Below, piece by piece: positions 38,142 to 46,017 of a DNA stretch of 64,000 nt. This DNA comes from Rheinheimera sp. EpRS3. Lineage in GTDB: Bacteria; Pseudomonadota; Gammaproteobacteria; Enterobacterales; Alteromonadaceae. The translations under genes and the position numbers were made by a program. Positions within the stretch are counted from its first letter, which is position 1; each line of letters opens with the position of its first letter. The DNA lies in NCBI RefSeq assembly GCF_001513785.1, contig NZ_LNQS01000009.1, positions 558,001 through 622,000 on the forward strand, read 5' to 3'. Below the pieces are notes generated by a model, which worked only from the letters and a program-made list of their open reading frames with translations, searched no databases and was not told the origin of the DNA.

Positions 38142-38807
38142 GTGTATAAAGTTAACGAGGTTTTTGAAACCATTCAGGGTGAGGGCAGTTTTACCGGTGC
38201 CGCAGCCATTTTTATCCGCTTGCAGGGCTGCCCGGTGGGATGCAGCTGGTGCGACACTAAGCACACCTGGGATATTAAAGACGAACTGGCACTGCCGCTG
38301 GGCGATATTGTGATTAAAACGGCCGAGACAGAGCACTGGGCACAAGTTACCGCGGCAGAGTTACTGGCGCGGTTTACTAAAGAAGGTTACCAGGCGAAGC
38401 ATGTGGTAATTACCGGTGGTGAGCCATGTATGTACGATCTTAACCCCCTGTGTGAACTGCTACACCACAATGGCTACAGTACGCAAATTGAAACCAGTGG
38501 TACTTTTACCATTAAAGCACCAGCGCAAACCTGGGTTACCGTATCACCCAAGGTGAATATGGCTGGTGGCTACAAGGTTTTGCAAAGCGCGCTGGACAGA
38601 GCTAATGAGATTAAACACCCGGTTGCGATGGAAAAACATGTCGATGAGCTGTTGCAGTTATTGCAACATACTGATACTAAAGCTAAGCTGATTTATCTGC
38701 AGCCGATCAGTCAGCAGCGCCGGGCAACAGAACTGGCAATAGCAATGTGTAAAAAACATAACTGGCGGCTTAGTGTGCAGGTGCATAAATATTTAGGGAT
38801 CAGCTAA
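38142..38807 (+). CDS. queE: 7-carboxy-7-deazaguanine synthase
   Basis: 221-residue radical-SAM enzyme. The [4Fe-4S] cysteines are C30, C34 and C37 (GCPVGCSWCDTKHTWD), the QueE-type Cx3Cx2C. QueE ring-contracts 6-carboxy-tetrahydropterin to 7-carboxy-7-deazaguanine. The start is GTG at 38142. The next gene begins directly after its stop. Confidence 0.95.
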   Translation: MYKVNEVFETIQGEGSFTGAAAIFIRLQGCPVGCSWCDTKHTWDIKDELALPLGDIVIKTAETEHWAQVTAAELLARFTKEGYQAKHVVITGGEPCMYDLNPLCELLHHNGYSTQIETSGTFTIKAPAQTWVTVSPKVNMAGGYKVLQSALDRANEIKHPVAMEKHVDELLQLLQHTDTKAKLIYLQPISQQRRATELAIAMCKKHNWRLSVQVHKYLGIS

Positions 38808-39221
38808 ATGCCACAAAATATTGAGCCGTTTTTTCAGCGTTATGCCGACGCCTACTCCAATTACCAGTTGTCGCCTTTGCTGGAATTAGTCTCATTGCCG
38901 TGCATGTTATTAGCCGACGAAAGCAAAATGATGTTTTCTGAGCCTGAAAGCCTGCGGCAGTATTTTGAGCAACAGTTTGAACAATACCGCCAGGTAGGGG
39001 TAAGCCGGGTGAGCTTTCGCTTGCAAAGCCAGGTACGGCTGTCAGAAAGCTTAAGGTTTGTCAGCCTGTACTGGTATTTCTATGGTAACGGCGATCAGGT
39101 GCTGTTTACCTGCCATACCTCTTATACACTGCAATCACAGCAAGGTAACTGGCATTTGGTTGCATTAGTTACTGATGACGAGCAAGCCGCTTATCAGCGT
39201 GTACGCAGCGCTCAGGCCTGA
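38808..39221 (+). CDS. NTF2-like hypothetical protein
   Basis: 137 residues of SnoaL/NTF2-like fold: helical start (IEPFFQRYADAYSNYQLSPLLELV) then curved strands (SRVSFRLQSQVRLSES, LRFVSLYWYFYG, LFTCHTSYTLQSQQGNWHLVALV). No catalytic residues can be named. Its ATG touches the queE stop, so it is cotranscribed with queE, but this need not mean a queuosine role. It overlaps the end of the convergent LON-domain gene by 10 bp. Confidence 0.75.
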   Translation: MPQNIEPFFQRYADAYSNYQLSPLLELVSLPCMLLADESKMMFSEPESLRQYFEQQFEQYRQVGVSRVSFRLQSQVRLSESLRFVSLYWYFYGNGDQVLFTCHTSYTLQSQQGNWHLVALVTDDEQAAYQRVRSAQA

Positions 39222-39790
39222 TGCGACAACCAGGCTTGTAAGCTGTCCAGGCAAGGCGACGGGCTGTTTTCCTGCGCTAGTTTTTGCTTAAGTGCCGGTT
39301 GCATCGGAATAAGTTCCAGCCAGCGTGATGCCAGCCAGGCAGCGTCGGTATATTTAGGCGTTGGGTAAAGCTGGTTGAGTGCCGGGTACTCTTGTAGCAG
39401 TTTTTGCAGTTGCCTGATAAGCGGGGTGTATTCTGCATTCACATCTGTGGTAGCCCAGTTTTCCATAGGCTCTGTCATCGCAACGTGCAGCTGATCAGCC
39501 TCCTGCCAGCGTTCGGTAATTTTTACCCGCTCAATACCGGCAATGGTGATACCCAGCAAGCCATCTTCCAATTGCTCAAAATCTTCAATTTTTACCCGTG
39601 TTGCTAATGGCAGAATGCGATCAGTATGTTGCTTACTGACATAAGGATTAATTTGCGCCAGAGCAAAATCGCGTTTACCGGCACTGGCTTCGCTGACTAA
39701 GCGGACATAGCGGCGTTCAAACACACGTAACCGCATGCGCCCTTCAGGTAAGATAAAACTGTTTAGCGGAAATAATGCCAGTTCTTTCAT
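39212..39790 (-). CDS. Stand-alone LON substrate-binding domain protein
   Basis: 192 residues that correspond only to the N-terminal PUA-like domain of Lon protease (ELALFPLNSFILPEGRMRLRVFERRYVRLV, then FAQINPYVSK type core, then GLLGITIAGIERVKI). There is no AAA+ or peptidase domain. Such solo proteins are common in gammaproteobacteria, and their role is not settled. The ATG at 39790 is the natural start. Confidence 0.87.
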   Translation of the reverse strand: MKELALFPLNSFILPEGRMRLRVFERRYVRLVSEASAGKRDFALAQINPYVSKQHTDRILPLATRVKIEDFEQLEDGLLGITIAGIERVKITERWQEADQLHVAMTEPMENWATTDVNAEYTPLIRQLQKLLQEYPALNQLYPTPKYTDAAWLASRWLELIPMQPALKQKLAQENSPSPCLDSLQAWLSHQA

Positions 39791-39867
39791 AGTGCTGCTG
39801 ATAAAGTTGTATAGTTGCCTGTTATACGTAACATGAGCGGCAATGGTTTGGCCAAAGCAGAGGTTTT

Positions 39868-41067
39868 ATGACATTACAACACTGGATTTATCTGATAACG
39901 GCTGTGCTGGCACTGAATATCGTGCTATTGCTGCTGTTATTATTACGCCGTGCACCGGGCAGTGGCCTGGCTGAGCAACTGGCGCAGCATAAGCTTGAGC
40001 TGGTGCAACAGCAGGGGCAGTTTCAGCAACAGTTGCTGGAGCAGCAGCATTTGCAGCGCCAGCATTTACAACAACAGCAGCAAGAGCATTTACTGCAGGT
40101 ACTGCAAAAAATAACCGATACCCAGCAATCAGCCCGTTTTGAGCTGAGCAAAAACCTGCAACAGCAAGCAATTATGCTGGCAGAGCAGGTAAAGCAACTT
40201 ACGCAGAGCATTGATCAACGCTTAAAAGACATCGCCGGCCAGGTAGAACGGCGTTTAAGCGAAGGCTTTGAAAAAACGAACCAAACCTTTACCGATATCG
40301 TTAAACGGCTGGCGCTGATTGATGATGCCCAGAAAAAAATTACCGAGCTGTCTACTAACGTCGTCAGCCTGCAGGAGGTATTGGCTGATAAGCGCTCCCG
40401 TGGCGCTTTTGGCGAAGTGCAGTTAACCGCGCTGATCCGTAATGTGATGCCCGAGCAACATTTTTCTTTGCAACATACGTTAAGTAATGGCCGTATTGCC
40501 GATTGTGTGCTGTTTTTACCCAAACCCAGTGGCAATATTGTTATCGATGCCAAGTTTCCGCTGGAAAGTTATAAAAAAATGACCGATCCGCAATTTGGCC
40601 CGGAACAGCGTAAGCTGGCACAGCGCCAGTTTAAGCTGGATATTAAAAAGCATATTAACGATATTGCCGATAAATACATTATTGCCAACGAAACTGCTGA
40701 TGGCGCGATAATGTTTTTACCCGCCGAGGCCATTTTTGCAGAGCTGCATGCCTATCATGCGGATATTGTAGAAGAAGCTTACCGCCGCCGGGTATGGTTA
40801 ACCTCACCAACTACGTTAATGGCCGTGCTAACCACGGCCCGTAGTGTGTTAAAAGACGACGCGACACGGCGGCAAATTCATTTAATTCAGGAGCACCTGG
40901 TTAAACTGGCCGAGGATTTTGACCGCTTCCGCGGCCGCTTTGATAATCTGGCTAAGCATATTGATCAGGCTGCAACTGATGTAAAACAGATCCATACATC
41001 AGCACATAAAATAAGCAGCCGCTTCAGCCAGATAGAAAAAGTGGAATGGCTGGAAGAAAGCGACTAG
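39868..41067 (+). CDS. rmuC: DNA recombination protein RmuC
   Basis: 399 residues: N-terminal membrane helix (about 6-26), a Q/L-rich coiled coil (about 35-150, many QQ and QLLEQQ repeats), and the RmuC nuclease-like core (GAFGEVQLTALIRNVMPEQHF, then DCVLFLPKPSGNIVIDAKFPLESY, then MFLPAEAIFAEL and RRVWLTSPTTLMAVL). The D-x-x-F-P-L-E/K region is typical of PD-(D/E)XK nucleases. RmuC limits recombination at inverted repeats in E. coli. Lies alone. Confidence 0.93.
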   Translation: MTLQHWIYLITAVLALNIVLLLLLLLRRAPGSGLAEQLAQHKLELVQQQGQFQQQLLEQQHLQRQHLQQQQQEHLLQVLQKITDTQQSARFELSKNLQQQAIMLAEQVKQLTQSIDQRLKDIAGQVERRLSEGFEKTNQTFTDIVKRLALIDDAQKKITELSTNVVSLQEVLADKRSRGAFGEVQLTALIRNVMPEQHFSLQHTLSNGRIADCVLFLPKPSGNIVIDAKFPLESYKKMTDPQFGPEQRKLAQRQFKLDIKKHINDIADKYIIANETADGAIMFLPAEAIFAELHAYHADIVEEAYRRRVWLTSPTTLMAVLTTARSVLKDDATRRQIHLIQEHLVKLAEDFDRFRGRFDNLAKHIDQAATDVKQIHTSAHKISSRFSQIEKVEWLEESD

Positions 41068-41142
41068 GCTGTATTTGCAACCAATAATTTAAGTTAAAAC
41101 TGACGCAGAAACCAGTGACTGCCTGCCCAAGGAGTTTAGCTA

Positions 41143-41895
41143 ATGCCAATAGCTGCATTGTTACTGTTTCTGCTGTTTTATGCCGCAGTAGCCTTGCCAG
41201 ACAAAGCGCCGCTTTATGCTATTGTCAGTGAAACCAACACTCCTCCTTACGCTATTTTTAATGCCGATAACGAACTGCAAGCAGGCTTGAGCAAAGATAT
41301 TATTGACGAACTGGGCCTGCGTATTAACCGCACGGTACAGTATATTAATTTACCCCGCGCCAGAGTTGAGCCCTGGCTGATTGAAGGACAGGCAGAAATT
41401 GCCTGCTTTTTAAACCCTGACTGGGTAAACGAGCCTGATAAGCTGCTATGGAGCACGGCACTATTTAGCACGCGGCAATTGTTGGTGCGCCGCCGCGAAA
41501 GTGAGCCAATTACAGCCATCCAACACCTGGCGGGTAAAAGAGTAGGGACTACACGTGGTTTTACCTACCCGGAGCTGGAGCAGGTATTTCAAAGCGGTGA
41601 TGTGATCCGTGATGATGCGCACTCGTTACAAAGTAATTTATTACGCTTAAAACAAGGGCGGCTAGATGTGGTGATGACAGTTGATTTGTCTTACCATTTT
41701 TTTGTCAAAACGCTGGATGATCAGAGTTTTAGCGCGGATCCCTTGTGGTCAAAAGCACCAACAGTCTATTGCGGCCTAAGCCGGCATAACCCAAAAAATG
41801 CGCAGTTGCTGTACGATACGCTGCAGCAGATAACCGCCAGCGGCTTTATTCAGCAACGGCTGGCGTTTTATATGGGGCAGCGGCTGGATAATTAA
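41143..41895 (+). CDS. Family-3 extracellular solute-binding protein
   Basis: 250-residue exported protein with an N-terminal signal (ALLLFLLFYAAVA) and the PBPb fold: YAIVSETNTPPYAIFNADNELQAGLSKDI, RAEPW-type loop, LAGKRVGTTRGFTYPELEQV and LLRLKQGRLDVVMT. No ABC permease or ATPase is beside it, so it is an orphan binding protein, perhaps a sensor or a polar amino-acid receptor. It overlaps the end of the convergent DUF2069 gene by 4 bp. Confidence 0.85.
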   Translation: MPIAALLLFLLFYAAVALPDKAPLYAIVSETNTPPYAIFNADNELQAGLSKDIIDELGLRINRTVQYINLPRARVEPWLIEGQAEIACFLNPDWVNEPDKLLWSTALFSTRQLLVRRRESEPITAIQHLAGKRVGTTRGFTYPELEQVFQSGDVIRDDAHSLQSNLLRLKQGRLDVVMTVDLSYHFFVKTLDDQSFSADPLWSKAPTVYCGLSRHNPKNAQLLYDTLQQITASGFIQQRLAFYMGQRLDN

Positions 41896-42311
41896 CGTCT
41901 GGGGTCGTCTTTCAGCTTGGGTATTTTTAGCCCAAGCTCCTGGCCCCGGTGGCGGGCATAATAAGTACAACCAACAAACATCAGGCTGGCCAGTACCAGC
42001 TCCACTACTGACAATAGTTGATGCATACCGCTGCTTACCCAAAGGTTAGTCAGGCTATGCAAAAAATAAATCATCACAATAAAGTTGGCCCAGGCCATGG
42101 TATAAGCATGGCCTTTGACAATGCCATAAAACGGCAGCCACAGCGGCAGCCAGAGTAACGCGAGCAACACATAAGCATTACCCATTTGTGGTGGTGCCAG
42201 CCATAAAATCCATAGTGGTTGTAATAACCACAAACCAAAAAAACCAATACGGCCCAGTAATAAGTAACGTGCTGTTTTGGCCGCCATTGGCGCAGTGCTG
42301 CTTGGTTGCAT
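41892..42311 (-). CDS. DUF2069 membrane protein
   Basis: 139 residues with four predicted helices (about 18-38, 44-63, 70-90, 98-118) and a basic C-terminal tail, the DUF2069 pattern (LWLPFYGIVKGHAYTMAWANF, then YYARHRG). Role unknown. It is the last gene of the bepA-arsC-wrbA-DUF2069 run, 3 bp after wrbA. Confidence 0.85.
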   Translation of the reverse strand: MQPSSTAPMAAKTARYLLLGRIGFFGLWLLQPLWILWLAPPQMGNAYVLLALLWLPLWLPFYGIVKGHAYTMAWANFIVMIYFLHSLTNLWVSSGMHQLLSVVELVLASLMFVGCTYYARHRGQELGLKIPKLKDDPRR

Positions 42312-42314
42312 AAT

Positions 42315-42893
42315 TTATAACCTGTGTTGTTTTAATTGCAGGCTTAGCGTAGCCAGCCGTTTACCAAAGGCAATGGCCAGCCGTTGTTCATCCACACTGA
42401 GTTTGTCATCGCTATGGTGGCCACTGACATGTGTAGGGCCGTAGGGAGTGCCACCGGTTTGCGTTTGGTGTAACTCCGGCTCGCTATATGGAATGCCGGT
42501 TAGCAGCATACCGTGATGCAACAGCGGCAGGCTCATGCTAAGCAGGGTGGCTTCATTACCACCATGCATGCTGCCAGATGAAGTAAACACACCGGCAGGT
42601 TTGTCTATTAGTTCACCCTTAAGCCAGACACTGGTTGTGCTGTCCCAGAATGCTTTGGCATCAGCAACCATATTGCCAAACCGCACCGGGCTGCCAAAAG
42701 CCAGGCCGTCACAACTGGCCAGCTCTTTAAGCTCAACTACGGCATGGCGGCTGGCATGTTGTTTATCCAGTGGCGGAATACAACGCACCAGTGCTTCGGC
42801 GCCACTTTGCTGTACACCAATAGCGATTTTATCTGCCAGTGCAGCCACAGCGCCGTGGCGTGAGTAATACAAAATCAGAATACGGCAGCTCAT
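42315..42893 (-). CDS. wrbA: NAD(P)H:quinone oxidoreductase, WrbA type
   Basis: 192-residue flavodoxin-fold protein. FMN-binding loop ILYYSRHGAVAALADK, then AFGSPVRFGNMVADAKAFWD, GVFTSSGSMHGGNEATLLS and GGTPYGPTHVSG, the last characteristic of WrbA type IV. It reduces quinones by two electrons. Its start overlaps the arsC stop by 4 bp (ATGA), so it is translationally coupled. Confidence 0.92.
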   Translation of the reverse strand: MSCRILILYYSRHGAVAALADKIAIGVQQSGAEALVRCIPPLDKQHASRHAVVELKELASCDGLAFGSPVRFGNMVADAKAFWDSTTSVWLKGELIDKPAGVFTSSGSMHGGNEATLLSMSLPLLHHGMLLTGIPYSEPELHQTQTGGTPYGPTHVSGHHSDDKLSVDEQRLAIAFGKRLATLSLQLKQHRL

Positions 42894-43237
42894 GATAACA
42901 ACGACAGTATATTGCTGGCCGGGCGGCCAATAACGGCTTTATTACCTTTAATAATAACCGGGCGTTCGATCAGTTTGGGCTGTTGCGCCATCGCGTCAAT
43001 CAACTGCTGCTCGCTTAGCGACATATCATCCAGCCCCAGTTGTTTGTATTCGTCTTCTTTGCTGCGCAGTAACTGGCGTGCCGGTATACCCAGCTTGCCT
43101 AATAAGGCAGCAAGCTCATCTGCTGTCAGCGGGGTTTTTAAGTACTCAATCACTTCAACTTGTAATGCTTGTTGTTGCAGCAGTGCCAGCGCTTCCCGGC
43201 TTTTTGAACAGCGCGGGTTATGCAAAATTTTTATCAT
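42890..43237 (-). CDS. arsC: Arsenate reductase (glutaredoxin-type) family protein
   Basis: 115 residues. Catalytic C10 in HNPRCSKSREAL and an arginine set (PVIIKGNKAVIGRP) typical of ArsC/YfgD. The E. coli counterpart beside bepA is yfgD, which has ArsC-like sequence but no proved arsenate resistance. The gene sits in the same conserved neighbourhood, so the label arsC may overstate the role. Confidence 0.88.
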   Translation of the reverse strand: MIKILHNPRCSKSREALALLQQQALQVEVIEYLKTPLTADELAALLGKLGIPARQLLRSKEDEYKQLGLDDMSLSEQQLIDAMAQQPKLIERPVIIKGNKAVIGRPASNILSLLS

Positions 43238-43269
43238 CAGTGTATTCCTGTTTCGGCAGGGCCTGAGCG

Positions 43270-44715
43270 TTACATACGCTGCAGGCGGTTAAATTCGGCC
43301 TGTAATTGTCTTTTCTTTGCTTCCAGCCGGCGGTTTTCCAGTTTTTGCTCCGGCTTAAGATGATTTAATGCTTCGTTAAGATCATCAATGGCTTTGGGGT
43401 AATTGGCTAACTGATAAGCCAAATCGGCGTTAGCTTCATAAAATTTGCCAAAATCGCCTAAGGCTTTGTAGGCGTCAGCCAGTAAATCGTAGGCCAGTAT
43501 GTTGTCGTTTTTGTAAAACAACAGGCTTTTCAGTAAATGAATTGCCAGATGATGGCCGCCGGATTTCATCGCCGCATTGGCGTAGTTTAACGTAACCACC
43601 TGATTATTTGGTCTTAACAGATATTGCTGTTCCAGCATATCAAGACAAAGCTGGTACTCTTTTTGCTCAAGCAGAATGTCGGTGTACACATCAATGTAGT
43701 ACAAGTTATGTTCGTCTTTTTCCAGCAACTGCTCAATCAGTTTACGGGCCTGATCCAGTTTACCGGTATCCAGCAGTGTTATCGCTAAACCATACTGATT
43801 AGCTTTGGTATTGCCTCCGGGCTCGCTGAGCATTTTGCGAAATACCTGCTCAGCATCTTTTTTATTGTACTGATAGCGCGCCAGTACCCGGGCTTTGCTC
43901 AGGGTAAAGTCCTGGCTGTCTGGAATAAAGCGTTGTGGAAATTGCTCTGCCCGCATCCGTGTATCACTTACCCGGCTTTGTGATAACGGGTGGGTTTGTA
44001 AAAAAGATAGCTGCTGGCTGAGAAAACGGCTTTGCTCAGTCAATTTGCGGAAAAAGTTAGGTACTGCATAAGGGTCAAAGCCGGCATCGGCCATAACCTG
44101 CATACCGATGCGATCGGCTTCTTGCTCATTGCTGCGGGTAAAGTTTATTGAGCTTTGCTGCGCGGCGCCCTGGGTTGCCATCATGGCTGCCATGCCAGCT
44201 TCCGGGTTCACGGTTGCCAACACGATGGCGCCTAACACACCGGCCAGAGTTAACGGTGCTTTCTGGCTTTGCGCTTCAACAAAACGAGCGATATGGCGCT
44301 GGGTTACGTGCACAATTTCGTGCGCCATTACCGAGGCAAATTCACTTTCACTGTCGGCAACGGCCAGGGTGCCGGTATGTGATGCTATATTGCCGCCCAG
44401 CGTGGCAAAAGCATTAATGTTTCTGTCTTGCACCCAGTAAAACTTAAATGGAAAGCGCACATCGTTAGCCCGCGCCACCAAACGGTTACCCAGCGAGTTT
44501 ATATATTCATCAAGCAACGGATCATACACCATGGGCAAACTGCCACGGGTTTGGCGCATCATCACATCGCCAAGCTGCTTTTCCTTATCAGGTGTAATGA
44601 CGCTAAAGCCATTTCCGCCTAAATCCGGCAAACTGCTGGCAGCACACACTGAACTGAGCAGGCTGGCTGCAAACAGGCATGATGTTAAAGAGTTGGTTAC
44701 TGCTGGAAATTTCAT
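43270..44715 (-). CDS. bepA: Outer-membrane-assembly M48 metalloprotease/chaperone
   Basis: 481-residue periplasmic protein: signal peptide, then a zinc M48 domain with HEIVH at 132-136 and a third ligand in SNEQEADRIG, followed by a C-terminal TPR superhelix (about 300-475). BepA (YfgC) helps LptD maturation and degrades stalled outer-membrane proteins at the BAM complex. It is divergent from perM, as in E. coli. Confidence 0.94.
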   Translation of the reverse strand: MKFPAVTNSLTSCLFAASLLSSVCAASSLPDLGGNGFSVITPDKEKQLGDVMMRQTRGSLPMVYDPLLDEYINSLGNRLVARANDVRFPFKFYWVQDRNINAFATLGGNIASHTGTLAVADSESEFASVMAHEIVHVTQRHIARFVEAQSQKAPLTLAGVLGAIVLATVNPEAGMAAMMATQGAAQQSSINFTRSNEQEADRIGMQVMADAGFDPYAVPNFFRKLTEQSRFLSQQLSFLQTHPLSQSRVSDTRMRAEQFPQRFIPDSQDFTLSKARVLARYQYNKKDAEQVFRKMLSEPGGNTKANQYGLAITLLDTGKLDQARKLIEQLLEKDEHNLYYIDVYTDILLEQKEYQLCLDMLEQQYLLRPNNQVVTLNYANAAMKSGGHHLAIHLLKSLLFYKNDNILAYDLLADAYKALGDFGKFYEANADLAYQLANYPKAIDDLNEALNHLKPEQKLENRRLEAKKRQLQAEFNRLQRM

Positions 44716-44921
44716 GATAACAACGCCCGGGCTCTTCTGTATGTCAGATCAACAATGCAGACTTTGTCTGCCTTTTTGCTGATTAGTTCCAGTGTTTGTG
44801 TCGTGCTAATTTACCATATATTTTGTCAGCTCAGTGTGTTAACTGCCAAATTATCTGTGATCTCCGGTATACTCAAAACGCTACAGCAATCGTTTAACCC
44901 CCTGTAACACGGAGTAATAAT

Positions 44922-45995
44922 ATGCTGGACTGGCTGAAGAAATGGTACACCAATAAGTTTTCTGATCCTCAGGTGGTTACGTTATTCCTGCTATTATTGA
45001 TTGGTTTTTTGGCTATTTACTGGCTAAGCGGCATTTTGGCACCGGTATTAGTGGCTATTGCGTTTGCTTATCTACTGGAGTGGCCGGTAATGCGGCTTGG
45101 CAAACTGGGGTTGTCGCGTGGTGTCAGCACTATAGCGGTTGTAGCAGGCTTTTTGGGCCTGGCTACGCTGATCCTGATGTGGATTATTCCTATTTTCTGG
45201 TACCAGGGCCGTAATTTACTGCGTGATTTACCGCAGATGATAGAGCAGGGCCGGGCTTATATGCTTGAGTTACCTGAAAATTTTCCCGGTATTGTCAGCG
45301 TTGAGCAAATCAACATTTTAATGCACTCGGTTGATGAGCGCGTGATGACATTTGGCCGCAATATGCTGGAGTTGTCGCTGGCTTCAATTGTTGATTTAGT
45401 GGCGCTACTGATTTATCTGGTATTGGTGCCGCTGATGGTGTTCTTTATGCTAAAAGACAAGACACAACTAAGCGCCAGCTTTGTACAGTGGTTGCCAACC
45501 GAGCGTAAGCTTATTACGCAGGTATGGCATGAAATGAACACCCAAATCATGAATTATATTCGTGGCAAAATTCTTGAGATCCTGATTGTCGGTACAGTGA
45601 GTTATGCTGTGTTCGCGCTGTTCGGGCTGAATTACCCACTTTTACTGGGTGTGCTGGTGGGCTTGTCAGTATTAATTCCTTATGTTGGTGCGGCGGTAGT
45701 CACCTTGCCGGTAGCACTGGTAGCGTTTTTTCAGTGGGGCCCAACAGCCGAGTTCGGTTATCTGATGCTAGCATATGGCATTATTCAGGCGCTGGATGGC
45801 AATTTGCTGGTGCCGTTGCTGTTTTCTGAAGCGGTAGATTTAAACCCGGTGTTTATTATTATTGCGGTACTGTTTTTTGGCGGCCTGTTTGGCTTTTGGG
45901 GTATTTTCTTTGCTATTCCGCTGGCATCCCTGGTTAAGGCTACCGTTAATGCCTGGTCGACCAGAGTACATCCATACTCTGAACCGACCGATTAG
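44922..45995 (+). CDS. perM: AI-2E family transporter PerM
   Basis: 357-residue inner-membrane protein with about eight helices and the AI-2E signature segments (FMLKDKTQL, GKILEILIVGTVSYAVFALFGLNYPLLLGVLVGLSVLIPYVGA, GNLLVPLLFSEAVDLNPVFIIIAVLFFGGLFG). Function is not settled; permease of small molecules or Na+/H+ is claimed for relatives. Divergent from bepA, the E. coli arrangement. The last five codons lie in a local direct repeat. Confidence 0.92.
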   Translation: MLDWLKKWYTNKFSDPQVVTLFLLLLIGFLAIYWLSGILAPVLVAIAFAYLLEWPVMRLGKLGLSRGVSTIAVVAGFLGLATLILMWIIPIFWYQGRNLLRDLPQMIEQGRAYMLELPENFPGIVSVEQINILMHSVDERVMTFGRNMLELSLASIVDLVALLIYLVLVPLMVFFMLKDKTQLSASFVQWLPTERKLITQVWHEMNTQIMNYIRGKILEILIVGTVSYAVFALFGLNYPLLLGVLVGLSVLIPYVGAAVVTLPVALVAFFQWGPTAEFGYLMLAYGIIQALDGNLLVPLLFSEAVDLNPVFIIIAVLFFGGLFGFWGIFFAIPLASLVKATVNAWSTRVHPYSEPTD

Positions 45996-46010
45996 GAGCC
46001 GACCGATTAG
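45984..46010. repeat. Direct repeat at the perM stop
   Basis: CCGACCGATTAG occurs at 45984-45995 (the end of perM, including its stop) and again at 45999-46010, with GAG between. This is a 15-bp tandem duplication between two convergent genes, probably from replication slippage. Confidence 0.75.
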
Positions 46011-46017
46011 CTTAAGG

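Noticed and set aside
40000..40160. CAG/CAA-rich repeat tract
   Set aside because: It encodes the glutamine-rich coiled coil of RmuC and is not a separate repeat element.
44757..44775. GCAGAC/GTCTGC hairpin with CTTTTT between bepA and perM
   Set aside because: It looks like a terminator on the plus strand, but no plus-strand gene ends upstream; it may be chance or part of the divergent control region.
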